Source: Virgibacillus_R byunsanensis
GTDB lineage: Bacteria; Bacillota; Bacilli; Bacillales; Amphibacillaceae
Reading direction: 5' to 3'
NCBI RefSeq assembly: GCF_042675965.1
Contig: NZ_JBHTKJ010000007.1
Span: 1 to 64,000 of the forward strand
DNA: 64,000 nt
Shown: positions 7,646 to 16,195 of the stretch, in pieces
Position numbering within the stretch: the stretch's first letter is position 1
How the letters are laid out: each line of letters begins with the position of its first letter
Translations under genes and position numbers: made by a program
The notes under the pieces: model-generated
Database searches by the model: none
What the model was told of the DNA's origin: nothing
Seen by the model: only the letters and a program-made list of their open reading frames with translations

Positions 7646-8791
7646 CTAATTTATTTCTTCACCTTCACCAGTTATTAGTTTCATTTGGCCATTTTCGTAT
7701 CCTACTGTATAGGTTACTTTATATTTATTATAGGTTAAGTTTCCACTTATTTGTTCTTCAGCGGTAATAATGGCAGTGACTTCTACTATTTCTCCGTCTT
7801 TAGATGAAAAAATATCATCAATGATGATTAAATTGGTATATAAATAACCATTACGAAAATGATCATATGATGTATTTGATTGCCATGAGCTTCCTAACAA
7901 GGAGTAAGCTGTTACATAGTCATCATAGTTTATGTTTTCATAAAAATAGTTTACTAGATTAAGAGCAAGGTTTTCATCGGTGGCGTATGGAACTTCTTCA
8001 TTCTCAGATTCCTCTGTATGCTGGACAGCATTTGGCAGGGAAGTCATTGGATTGCTAGACCATCCTTCAATTAATGCTATAACGTTCGTAATTGGGATGC
8101 TGAACCCGATCGAACCCTGATCAGAAGCCGCTGAATTAATACCTAGCACTTCTCCAGTCGTAAGATCAATAAGTGGACCACCACTATTCCCGGGTGCAAT
8201 TGGTGCGGAAATTTGGTACACATCTTCATAATGATAGGGTGCTAAATCAAAGTCACGATTAACACCACTTATAATACCATTCGTTACCGTATTTTCAAGA
8301 CCGAATGGATTTCCTAGTGCAAGCACTTCATCACCGATTTCGGCTGATTCGTCTGTACGCATCTTCAATGGCTCCATCCCTTTTAACCCGTCAACTCTAA
8401 CAACAGCAACATCTGTATCACCACTTATGCCAATTACCTTTCCTGAAAATTCACGTGAATCAGCAGTAGTAACATTTACATCTATAACATCAGATACAAC
8501 ATGGGCATTTGTTATAACATCCCCTTTGTCGTTATAAAGAAACCCAGATCCAAGAGACCCGTTTGGCACTTCGATCATTACAACACTCTTCTGATTATCA
8601 TGGATAATTTCTTTCATATCTTTGGGTTCAGCAATATCACTTACAACGGCACTTGTTGGTTCACTTGCCAGGATTTTTGACGGCTCATTCAATTGCCCTG
8701 GAATGGCGTTGCTAAAATAAACATAGCCATACACACTCGCGCCCAAAATTATTACAGTGGAGATGATGCTGAACATCCACTTTATCTTCAT
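7646..8791 (-). CDS. Membrane-anchored HtrA-like serine protease without PDZ
   Basis: A 381-residue protein with an N-terminal membrane anchor (about residues 5-28) and an extracytoplasmic trypsin-like domain. The triad is visible: His97 (TNAHVV), Asp127 (DTDVAVV) and Ser203 (GNSGGP). No PDZ domain follows; instead about 110 residues of unassigned sequence close the protein. I start at MKIKW (ATG 8789-8791) because AGGTGAAGG precedes it; an earlier start at 8821 would overlap the upstream gene by 16 nt and has no ribosome site. The two genes are separated by only 14 bp, so they form an operon, suggesting a shared envelope-stress or surface role. Confidence 0.85.
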   Translation of the reverse strand: MKIKWMFSIISTVIILGASVYGYVYFSNAIPGQLNEPSKILASEPTSAVVSDIAEPKDMKEIIHDNQKSVVMIEVPNGSLGSGFLYNDKGDVITNAHVVSDVIDVNVTTADSREFSGKVIGISGDTDVAVVRVDGLKGMEPLKMRTDESAEIGDEVLALGNPFGLENTVTNGIISGVNRDFDLAPYHYEDVYQISAPIAPGNSGGPLIDLTTGEVLGINSAASDQGSIGFSIPITNVIALIEGWSSNPMTSLPNAVQHTEESENEEVPYATDENLALNLVNYFYENINYDDYVTAYSLLGSSWQSNTSYDHFRNGYLYTNLIIIDDIFSSKDGEIVEVTAIITAEEQISGNLTYNKYKVTYTVGYENGQMKLITGEGEEIN

Positions 8792-8805
8792 ACCCTTCAC
8801 CTGCC

Positions 8806-10116
8806 TTATTCTAGATACCACGTTATATTATCAATCTCAACGGTAACTTCCTCATTCACATAATAGAAAACATCCTCAAATGATCCTGCTTCACCAGGGT
8901 TTAAATAATAAGGATAGACATTAGTGTAACCATCATCATAGTAATTCCCATCCACATCATATATCGTATAGTGAATTTTGACGGTATCAATCGCTTTGGT
9001 CGCTACATTTCTAACATCCCCGTAGATATAAAGATCCCCGAATTCATCCATTTCAACTTCAAAGGAGGTAAGTTCCACAGCTTCTGTGCGATTTTTTAAA
9101 TCTTCCTTAGCTGCAGCTTCCATCGCTTGTTCTATCCGTTCTTGCTCAGCATTTTCAAAAGCACTCTTTGCTTGTTCAATCTCTTCCTTCAAAGAAATCA
9201 GTTGTTCATTTTCCGTTTTATATTCCAAGCCCTTATTTACGGTTACTAAAGCATTTGAAAACTGTTTATCATCCAATTCTACAGTAGCCTGATCCGTTGT
9301 TATTTGAACAATTTTATTTAAAATTTGATGACGTACTTTTTCTCCGCTATCTGTTGATAATGTTTCCATAACACTAAGTTTGTCTGCTAAAGCTTCAACA
9401 GTTGTTAAATCATCCAGTTGATTTTTTATTTTTCCAACGGTAATGGTTACTTCTTTGGAAGCTATCATCTCGTCGAATGATCCATATAGCGGACTTGAAT
9501 CAGCATTTATAGTAACTTTTAAGGCGGAAAGTTGCTCTTCAGCCTCACCGTATTTTTGATTTTTGATTTTCTCATCTATATCATCGAGATTTGTCAAAAC
9601 TTCATTAACCTGCATTATTATTTGTAAGTCAGCCTCTAACACATCATAGTTCGGTCGCATACTTTTCGCCTGAGTTAAAAGTCCTTTCGCATCCTCATAT
9701 TCACCTTCCAAAGCCGCATCTTCAGCTGATTTTTGTAAGGCCAATACTTTATTATTAATGTCTTGTTCATAGTAGTAATAAGCGCCTAATCCACCACCGG
9801 CAAGAAGAATACTAATAATTGGAATGAGGAAAGGAAGAATGGAGGTAAAGGTGCTAGAAGATTTTCGTTTGCTTCTCTTTTGACGATCCTCTTGGCTATT
9901 ATCTGTTTTTGATGGTTTAACATCATCTATTTCGTTCGTAGCTGAGTCGAGTTCATTTGTCGAGTCCTCTTCAGTAAGTTCCACATTATCATTAATGTCC
10001 AAGTCTTCTATCTCATTTTCTTCTTGTGGAACCGTCACGGGATCTACTTTTGATCCGCAGTTCATACAATAAATCGACGCTTCGTTTATCTGCTTTCCAC
10101 ACTGTTGACAAAACAC
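8806..10116 (-). CDS. Zinc-ribbon membrane protein with FxLYD domain
   Basis: A 436-residue protein. The N terminus is a zinc ribbon with Cys3, Cys6, Cys17 and Cys20 (FCQQCG...YCMNCG), followed by an acidic linker, a basic stretch (KRSKRK), one transmembrane segment at about 92-116, and a long helical extracytoplasmic part with TPR/coiled-coil character. The last ~90 residues (from LTSFEVEMDEFGDLYIYG) match the FxLYD domain, a small beta-fold of Gram-positive surface proteins. GTG start with GGGGGGA upstream. It is the first gene of the operon with the protease, which may process or partner it. Exact role unknown. Confidence 0.8.
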   Translation of the reverse strand: MFCQQCGKQINEASIYCMNCGSKVDPVTVPQEENEIEDLDINDNVELTEEDSTNELDSATNEIDDVKPSKTDNSQEDRQKRSKRKSSSTFTSILPFLIPIISILLAGGGLGAYYYYEQDINNKVLALQKSAEDAALEGEYEDAKGLLTQAKSMRPNYDVLEADLQIIMQVNEVLTNLDDIDEKIKNQKYGEAEEQLSALKVTINADSSPLYGSFDEMIASKEVTITVGKIKNQLDDLTTVEALADKLSVMETLSTDSGEKVRHQILNKIVQITTDQATVELDDKQFSNALVTVNKGLEYKTENEQLISLKEEIEQAKSAFENAEQERIEQAMEAAAKEDLKNRTEAVELTSFEVEMDEFGDLYIYGDVRNVATKAIDTVKIHYTIYDVDGNYYDDGYTNVYPYYLNPGEAGSFEDVFYYVNEEVTVEIDNITWYLE

Positions 10117-10425
10117 CTGTATCCCCCCAAACCCCTAGGTAATATATATTAATATTTTAACATTTTTTTCAAATTTTAAATAGTAGCGTTTTGGAAAGGG
10201 ACTGTCCTCTTTTATACAGCTAATAAATGGATGGCAACTAGGGGGATTTCAATGTCCCGCTCATCATTTGCCCTGAAGCATTACTATGGTAGAAGACATT
10301 TCATTTGTCGGTGGAACTTTCTAAAAAAGGTTCAACCATTACTAAAATGGCTTTGTCATACATAAGTATTAATAAAAGGAATCCATCTTTTTTGAAAGGC
10401 TGTTCAAATGAAGGAGGGTTGTCCG
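10117..10425. other. Intergenic stretch between divergent units
   Basis: This 309-bp gap separates the minus-strand zinc-ribbon operon from galU and must hold promoters for both. The first 70 bp are very AT-rich. A GGGACTGTCCTC motif at about 10198-10209 resembles GGGGACTGTCTCCC at 7602-7616. The only coding candidate is the short ORF at 10252-10365. Confidence 0.4.
10252..10365 (+). CDS. Possible 37-residue basic peptide
   Basis: An ATG with GGGGGA five bases upstream opens a 37-codon frame rich in Arg, Lys and His (ALKHYYGRRHF; LKKVQPLLKW). It lies upstream of galU in the same direction and could be a leader peptide or small protein. No homologue is recognised and short frames like this arise by chance. 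Confidence 0.25.
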   Translation: MSRSSFALKHYYGRRHFICRWNFLKKVQPLLKWLCHT

Positions 10426-11301
10426 ATGAAAGTCCGAAAAGCGATCATACCTGCAGCGGGATTAGGCACCCGTTTTTTACCAGCTACAAAAGCCCAGCCA
10501 AAAGAAATGCTGCCGATTGTAGATAAGCCAACGATTCAATATATTGTTGAGGAAGCAGTAAATTCAGGAATTGAAGATATCATTATCGTAACGGGAAGAG
10601 GAAAAAGGGCAATCGAGGACCATTTTGATATTTCGTATGAATTAGAAGAAGAATTGGCTAAAAAAGGAAAATTCGATAAACGGAAAATGGTTCGATCTAT
10701 TTCGGAGTTAGCTAACATCCATTACATACGACAAAAAGAAGCGAAGGGTTTGGGTGACGCTATTCTTTGTGCAAATAGGTTTGTTGGTGATGAGCCGTTC
10801 GCTATTCTATTAGGGGATGACATCGTACAATCAGATCCTCCTTGTTTGGCCCAATTAATGCATGTATATGAGGAATACCAATCCTCTGTAATTGGTGTGC
10901 AAGAGGTCTCTGATGAAGCTATTTCAAAGTACGGCGTAATAGATCCCGCAGATAATCAGAATTCATATATAAGAAAAATTAACACCCTTATTGAAAAGCC
11001 AACAATTGAAACAGCACCTTCGAATTTAGCCATTATGGGCCGTTATGTTCTTACTCCAACTATCTTTGAAATTCTAAGAACATTACCACCAGGTAAAGAC
11101 GGCGAAGTGCAACTAACAGATGCCATCAATATAGTAAACGAAAGAGAACAAGTCCTGTCTTATACCTTCTCTGGAAGGCGATATGACATCGGAGATAAAT
11201 TAGGATTCATTCAAGCGACCATCGATTTTTCTTTAGATCGTGAAGATTTGAAATATGATGTACGTGCGTATTTAGAAAAAGTCTTAGGAACTCCAATATA
11301 A
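10426..11301 (+). CDS. galU: UTP-glucose-1-phosphate uridylyltransferase
   Basis: A 291-residue enzyme forming UDP-glucose from UTP and glucose-1-phosphate in the cytoplasm. The N-terminal signature KAIIPAAGLGTRFLPATKA with PKEMLPIVDKP, the GLGDAILCA block and LLGDDIV (metal-binding Asp region) are those of GalU/GtaB. I start at ATG 10426 because AAGGAGGG precedes it; an upstream ATG at 10408 lies in front of that ribosome site. The ugd gene follows after 20 bp, so UDP-glucose is probably channelled to UDP-glucuronate. A second copy at 43010-43894 is broken, so this is the functional one in the window. Confidence 0.95.
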   Translation: MKVRKAIIPAAGLGTRFLPATKAQPKEMLPIVDKPTIQYIVEEAVNSGIEDIIIVTGRGKRAIEDHFDISYELEEELAKKGKFDKRKMVRSISELANIHYIRQKEAKGLGDAILCANRFVGDEPFAILLGDDIVQSDPPCLAQLMHVYEEYQSSVIGVQEVSDEAISKYGVIDPADNQNSYIRKINTLIEKPTIETAPSNLAIMGRYVLTPTIFEILRTLPPGKDGEVQLTDAINIVNEREQVLSYTFSGRRYDIGDKLGFIQATIDFSLDREDLKYDVRAYLEKVLGTPI

Positions 11302-11321
11302 TAGTAAGGCGGGATATCAAC

Positions 11322-12629
11322 ATGAATATTGCTGTAATTGGTACTGGTTATGTAGGTCTCGTTACAGGTGTGTGTTTAGCTCATATTGGTCATGATGTGA
11401 CATGTATAGATATAAATGAGGAAAAAATAAAACAACTAAGAACAGGTCATTCTCCTATATACGAACAAGGCTTAGAAGAACTTTTGCAGACAACTATTCA
11501 TAAAAATAACTTACATTTCACATCCAGCTTTCAAAATGGTTTAACCAATAAAGAGGTTATCTTTATAGCAGTTGGAACGCCACAAAGTGATGACGGATCC
11601 GCAGATTTATCTACACTATATACCGTTTGCGAGGAAGTTAGAAAATACATACATAGAAATACAGTGATTGTTACCAAAAGTACGGTACCTATGGGAACAA
11701 ACGGACAAATAAAAACCATTATAGAACAGAAAACAGCAGAAAATATTTCGATTCAAGTCGTCTCCAATCCTGAATTCCTCCGGCAAGGATCAGCAGTCTA
11801 CGATACGTTTAATGCTGATCGAATTGTCATAGGTTCTGATGATAAAGAAGCCATAAAAACGATGGAAGAACTCTATAAACCATACAAAATCCCAATTGTA
11901 AAAACAGACCTAAGAAGTGCAGAAATGATTAAATATGCAGCAAATGCTTTTTTAGCAATGAAAATAAGCTTTATCAATGAAATTGCCAACCTATGTGAAC
12001 AGGTTGATGCAAATGTGGATGATGTAGCGCAGGGTATTGGAATGGATAATCGTATAGGAGAGCACTTTTTAAAGGCAGGTATTGGGTATGGGGGATCATG
12101 TTTTCCCAAGGATATGAATGCAATCATAACGCTTGGAAAAAGAAGCGGATATACCTTGTCTATATTAGAGGCTGTTAAATATGTGAACGAAAAGCAAAAT
12201 GACTGGATAGCCGATAAAATCCTGAAAAGATTTGGTGATCTGAAAGGTAAAAAAATTGCTATATTAGGCTTAGCATTCAAGGCAGGGACGGATGATATGA
12301 GGAACGCCTCGTCTATTCCAGTCGTACAAAAGATAATCAGCGCAGGGGCCAACATAACTGCCTTTGATCCAGTCGCTATCAGTAATGCAAAACATATTCT
12401 TCCAAAAGAAGTAAACTACACAGAGTTATTAGAAGAAGCATTAGATCATGCTGACTGTGCAGTTATATTAACCGATTGGAAGGAAATAAAGGACTACCCA
12501 ATTCATCTATTCAAACAGTATTTGGCTCATCCGATTATTTTTGATGGAAGAAACTGCCTTTCGCTACAAGCAGTGAAAGAATGTGGTATAGAATACTACT
12601 CTGTTGGAAGACCAACCATAAAGAGTTAA
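11322..12629 (+). CDS. ugd: UDP-glucose 6-dehydrogenase
   Basis: A 435-residue NAD-dependent enzyme oxidising UDP-glucose to UDP-glucuronate. The Rossmann motif GTGYVGLVTG is at residues 7-16, Lys203-204 region (AEMIKYAANAFLA) is the substrate-binding helix, and the catalytic cysteine is Cys260 in GYGGSCFPKD. Length is normal for the family (TuaD/Ugd type). AAGGCGGG precedes the ATG. It follows galU and ends at the terminator 12636-12660. The product would feed teichuronic acid or another uronic-acid glycan made by the genes downstream. Confidence 0.95.
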   Translation: MNIAVIGTGYVGLVTGVCLAHIGHDVTCIDINEEKIKQLRTGHSPIYEQGLEELLQTTIHKNNLHFTSSFQNGLTNKEVIFIAVGTPQSDDGSADLSTLYTVCEEVRKYIHRNTVIVTKSTVPMGTNGQIKTIIEQKTAENISIQVVSNPEFLRQGSAVYDTFNADRIVIGSDDKEAIKTMEELYKPYKIPIVKTDLRSAEMIKYAANAFLAMKISFINEIANLCEQVDANVDDVAQGIGMDNRIGEHFLKAGIGYGGSCFPKDMNAIITLGKRSGYTLSILEAVKYVNEKQNDWIADKILKRFGDLKGKKIAILGLAFKAGTDDMRNASSIPVVQKIISAGANITAFDPVAISNAKHILPKEVNYTELLEEALDHADCAVILTDWKEIKDYPIHLFKQYLAHPIIFDGRNCLSLQAVKECGIEYYSVGRPTIKS

Positions 12630-12635
12630 AAATCA

Positions 12636-12660
12636 AAGGTGCCCGAGCGGGTACCTTTTT
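12636..12660 (+). terminator. Terminator after ugd
   Basis: AAGGTGCCCG (12636-12645) pairs with CGGGTACCTT (12648-12657), one G-U pair, followed by TTTTT. The genes beyond it therefore have their own promoter or depend on read-through. Confidence 0.8.
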
Positions 12661-12746
12661 CTATTCCGTTTAAACTTGGAAAAAATGACTAATAATAGGT
12701 AAAGGAATTTATCTGGTGCCTTTAGAGAAAGGGGGAGTTTCCCCTC

Positions 12747-14081
12747 ATGAATCTGGAATTACAAAAAAATCATAAAGTAACGAGCAAAATAGAAACAATG
12801 CTTATTTATTTTTTGCTTTTACAACCTGTTTTAGATGTAATGGCTTATTTCAACATACCAGTCTCGATCGTCTTTAGAGTTTTGGCAATGGGGGTTGGCT
12901 TTATATATATACTGCTGCAGCCAAATACTAGACTTAAGAGACTATCTATTATGTATATAGCAGTCCTCGCTCTATTTATGGCAACTCACTTTATGATTAA
13001 TTATATGATGAAAATTCAATTTACGGCCTCACTTGAAATGACGTATATGATAAAAACAGTATTCTTTGTTGAACTACTTATCGTGTACCTATTTGTAATG
13101 AAGTCATTTTCTATAAGAGAAAGTTGGCAAAGAATAGTGCAGGTCTGTATTTTTATTAATATGGCAATCATAGGAGTAGTAATGCTAGTAGCAAGTCTTA
13201 CGAATACTGGTAAAAGAAGCTATGGTTCTCTTGCTAAAGAAGGCCATTCTGGTTGGTTTTTTTCAGGAAATGAGCTTAGTGTCATTTTGGCGATGGGCTT
13301 TAGTGTGATGATTTTGTACTTTGTTAATAGGAAAACAGTTCGACATAAAATCACGTTACTGCCCATAATCGGTCTTGTTATTTGGGCTATGCTTACAGTG
13401 GGAACGAAAGTAAGTTTTGGAGCTGTCATCATAGTGCTGGGTGTTGCCATTCTACTATCCATACTTGAAGTTATACGTCGTAAAAAAGACGTGCTTAATG
13501 TCACAATTCTTTCGACGTTATTATTGGTCACGATCGTTGTAACTCCAAGTTCGCCAATAGGTAATAATTTAAATCTTACGTTTGGATTGAATTTTACTAA
13601 CGAAGAAAACGGTTCTTTTATTGACGAGGAAGATCAGCTTGAAGCCAAACAACTCCAGCAGGATTTATTAAGTGGCAGAAATGATTTCCTGAACAACGTG
13701 AAAGAGCAATACGGGAAAGCTCCACTATCTCAAAAGGTATTTGGAATGGGGATTGGTGGTAACTATGTAGATGCTCCTAAATTAATTGAAATGGATGGAT
13801 TGGATTGGTACTACAACTTTGGATTCTTGGGCTTTGTACTATTAATTCTTCCGTTGGTTTATATTGGCTATCATATTTTGGCAACTATACTCAAAACCCG
13901 TTTAAACATATTAAATGTTTCCATAATTTTTGTTGGTTTATCAATTTGTTTAGGGTTAGGCAGTGCGCTGGTCGCCGGCCACGTTCTCTCATCACCTGCA
14001 TCTGGTATATATTTGGCCACTTTAATTGGTTATTTATACGTTATCACGAAACAACAGAGATCCGACTACATAAAAAAATAG
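12747..14081 (+). CDS. O-antigen ligase/polymerase family membrane protein
   Basis: A 444-residue protein with about ten to twelve membrane segments and one large hydrophilic loop (about 280-350, NEENGSFIDEEDQLEAKQL and on) of the kind seen in Wzy/WaaL/TuaE proteins. These enzymes join lipid-linked glycan repeats outside the membrane. Its place after galU-ugd and before glycosyltransferase genes suggests polymerisation of a uronic-acid glycan, as TuaE does in teichuronic acid. The ribosome site is unusual: GGGGA-GTT-TCCCC at 12732-12744 forms a hairpin that would hide the Shine-Dalgarno bases. Polymerase versus ligase cannot be decided by eye. Confidence 0.75.
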   Translation: MNLELQKNHKVTSKIETMLIYFLLLQPVLDVMAYFNIPVSIVFRVLAMGVGFIYILLQPNTRLKRLSIMYIAVLALFMATHFMINYMMKIQFTASLEMTYMIKTVFFVELLIVYLFVMKSFSIRESWQRIVQVCIFINMAIIGVVMLVASLTNTGKRSYGSLAKEGHSGWFFSGNELSVILAMGFSVMILYFVNRKTVRHKITLLPIIGLVIWAMLTVGTKVSFGAVIIVLGVAILLSILEVIRRKKDVLNVTILSTLLLVTIVVTPSSPIGNNLNLTFGLNFTNEENGSFIDEEDQLEAKQLQQDLLSGRNDFLNNVKEQYGKAPLSQKVFGMGIGGNYVDAPKLIEMDGLDWYYNFGFLGFVLLILPLVYIGYHILATILKTRLNILNVSIIFVGLSICLGLGSALVAGHVLSSPASGIYLATLIGYLYVITKQQRSDYIKK

Positions 14082-14099
14082 AAAAAGGACATGTATAAG

Positions 14100-15200
14100 A
14101 TGACGGAAAGAGTGGAGAAAATACTAGTTATAAGTACGATGTATCCAAGTGAAACAAATCCTACCTTTGGCATCTTTGTAAAAAATCAGGTGAAAGAACT
14201 TAAGAACCGAGGACTGAGTGTAGATGTAGCAGCGGTTAATGATCCACGTGCGGGAAAATTAGTTGTTCTAAAAAAATATCTTATCTGGATACTTCAAGTG
14301 ATCTATATATTACTAACCAGAGGCTGGAAATATGATGTCGTACATGCCCATTATGTTTATCCAAGCGGTCAACTAGCACTATTGTTCAAAACATTATTCC
14401 GCACCCGTATCATCGTGACTGCACATGGTGGAGACTTAGACAAAATGGCTAAAAAAGGCCAATTCTTCTTTAAACGTACAAAACAGGTTTTGCATGAAGC
14501 AGACCATGTCATAGCAGTTGGAGAAAAATTGAAGATTGATATGGTGACAGCGTTTGAAGTGAGCGAAGATAAGATTTCAGTTCTAAATATGGGTGTTAAC
14601 CGCAAGATATTCACACCAATCAGCCAGGAAATCGCTAAGCGCACTCTAGAAATACCTCCACCATCCATAATGATTCTATTTGTAGGAAACATCATTAAGG
14701 CAAAAGGGATAGAAGAACTTACAGCAGCGTATCGTCACTTGAAAGAAAATTATCGTAACTTAGAGCTCCACCTAATTGGAGCCCAGAAAGAGCCAGCCTT
14801 TGTAAAACGTCTACAAGATAAAATTACAACTAATTCAATTAAGGATGTCACGATTCATCCCGCTATGGAACAAAGAGACATAGCAATCTGGATAGCTGCT
14901 GCAGATGTTTTTGTGATTCCATCATACATGGAAGGTTTTGGACTAGTTGCACTAGAAGCAATGTCCTGCCACACACCAGTAGTTGGAAGTGATGTTGGTG
15001 GGTTACATTATTTACTCCAAGACCAAGCTGGAGTATTGGTGAAGCCAAAAAATAAAACTTCTTTAAGCAACGGGATTGAATCCATACTAAAAAATGATAA
15101 TTTGCGCAATGAGCTTATTGCTAATGGGGAAGAGAAAGCACAGTTGTATGACCAAGAAAAATTGATAGGACAACTTATAAAAATCTATCATCAAGAATAG
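14100..15200 (+). CDS. GT4-family glycosyltransferase
   Basis: A 366-residue GT-B enzyme. The N-terminal domain opens with KILVISTMYPSETNPTFGIF, and the C-terminal nucleotide-sugar domain carries the family E-x7-E motif in PSYMEGFGLVALEAMSC. VTAHGGD is the acceptor-side loop. It transfers a sugar from an NDP donor to a growing lipid-linked glycan at the inner membrane face. ATG 14100 is chosen because AAAGGA lies about 10 nt upstream; ATG 14091 in the same frame sits almost on that site. It is followed 13 bp later by the PssD/PssE pair, which argues for one assembly pathway. Confidence 0.85.
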   Translation: MTERVEKILVISTMYPSETNPTFGIFVKNQVKELKNRGLSVDVAAVNDPRAGKLVVLKKYLIWILQVIYILLTRGWKYDVVHAHYVYPSGQLALLFKTLFRTRIIVTAHGGDLDKMAKKGQFFFKRTKQVLHEADHVIAVGEKLKIDMVTAFEVSEDKISVLNMGVNRKIFTPISQEIAKRTLEIPPPSIMILFVGNIIKAKGIEELTAAYRHLKENYRNLELHLIGAQKEPAFVKRLQDKITTNSIKDVTIHPAMEQRDIAIWIAAADVFVIPSYMEGFGLVALEAMSCHTPVVGSDVGGLHYLLQDQAGVLVKPKNKTSLSNGIESILKNDNLRNELIANGEEKAQLYDQEKLIGQLIKIYHQE

Positions 15201-15213
15201 GAGCGAAATAAAG

Positions 15214-15684
15214 TTGAACCCAAAAAAATTACTTCTTATTTCTTCTGTAGGCGGACATTTAACACAACTATTGCAGCTCGAACCCCTTTTCAAAAATTAT
15301 CAATACCATATCGTAACTGAAAAGTGTGCGATTACAATGGATCTGAAGGATAAGTACCCTGTCTCTTTGCTTGTTTACGGTGCCAGAAATTATCTATTTC
15401 GGTATATATTTAAGTTTTCCTATAATATGATGAAAGCACTCTGTATTTTTATCCATAAAAGACCCGATATAATTATCACGACAGGAGCACACACAGCAGT
15501 ACCAATGTGTTATATTGCTAAGCTTTTCCGGAAAAAAGTTATCTTTATCGAAAGCTTTGCGAAAACCAGCAGTCCAACCTTATCAGGAAGATTAGTTTAC
15601 CCAATAGCAGATTTATTTATTGTTCAATGGGAATCAATGAAAGGGATCTATCCTAAAGCTATTTACGGGGGGTCTATCTATTGA
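15214..15684 (+). CDS. PssD/ALG14-like glycosyltransferase subunit
   Basis: A 156-residue protein with the ALG14/PssD start LLISSVGGHLTQLLQLEPLF and a central membrane-associated part. In this family the small PssD-like subunit anchors the complex and contributes the acceptor side of a GT-B fold split over two chains; the next gene supplies the other half. Motif TTGAHTAVPM is typical. TTG start with AGGAG upstream. The last four bases overlap the start of the next gene, indicating translational coupling. Confidence 0.85.
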   Translation: MNPKKLLLISSVGGHLTQLLQLEPLFKNYQYHIVTEKCAITMDLKDKYPVSLLVYGARNYLFRYIFKFSYNMMKALCIFIHKRPDIIITTGAHTAVPMCYIAKLFRKKVIFIESFAKTSSPTLSGRLVYPIADLFIVQWESMKGIYPKAIYGGSIY

Positions 15685-16160
15685 TATTAGTTGTGTTAGG
15701 TACCCATGAATTGCCATTCACAAGGCTATTAAAGGAAGTGGACCGGTTAAAGAGTGAGAACATCATCAAAGACGATATTATAGTCCAGTACGGCCATACC
15801 ACATATGAAAGTGACCTGTTGACGTTAAAACAATTTGTCAGTTACAAAGAAATGGATCTATTATGTGAGCAGGCTCGAATCATTATCACACATGCAGGCA
15901 CAGGTTCGATTATTACTGGTATAAAAAAGGGAAAACCCGTCATTGCGTGTGCACGTTTACAAAAATATGGTGAACATAACGACGACCATCAGCTGCAGAT
16001 TGTATCGGCGTTAGTTAACCAAGAACATATTCTAAGCTGGGAAGAAGAGAAGCGGCTGGAGGATGTTATTCAACAAGCAGAAGCGTTTCAGCCTAAGCCA
16101 TTTCATTCTGGCAGAGAACAGATATATCAACTAATTGAGAATTTTATAAAGGAAGTGTAA
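15681..16160 (+). CDS. PssE/ALG13-like glycosyltransferase subunit
   Basis: A 159-residue catalytic partner of the preceding PssD-like chain. It opens with ILVVLGTHELPFTRLL and carries the nucleotide-sugar binding segment ITHAGTGSIITGIKKGKPVI of ALG13/MurG-type transferases. Together the two chains would form a GT28-like enzyme. The TTG start at 15681 overlaps the stop of pssD (TTGA), with GGGGGG upstream. It ends the galU-ugd-polymerase-GT block and is followed by a terminator. Confidence 0.85.
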   Translation: MILVVLGTHELPFTRLLKEVDRLKSENIIKDDIIVQYGHTTYESDLLTLKQFVSYKEMDLLCEQARIIITHAGTGSIITGIKKGKPVIACARLQKYGEHNDDHQLQIVSALVNQEHILSWEEEKRLEDVIQQAEAFQPKPFHSGREQIYQLIENFIKEV

Positions 16161-16165
16161 CAGAG

Positions 16166-16195
16166 TCCCTTGTTTGAAAATAAACAGGGATTTTT
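16166..16195 (+). terminator. Terminator after the PssE-like gene
   Basis: TCCCTTGTTT pairs with AAACAGGGA (one bulge), then TTTTTAT. It ends the plus-strand block just where the convergent minus-strand tagB copy finishes (16194). Confidence 0.75.

Noticed and set aside
10305..10526. 73-codon plus-strand frame across the galU start
   Set aside because: Overlaps the galU ribosome site and coding region in another frame; no supporting signal.
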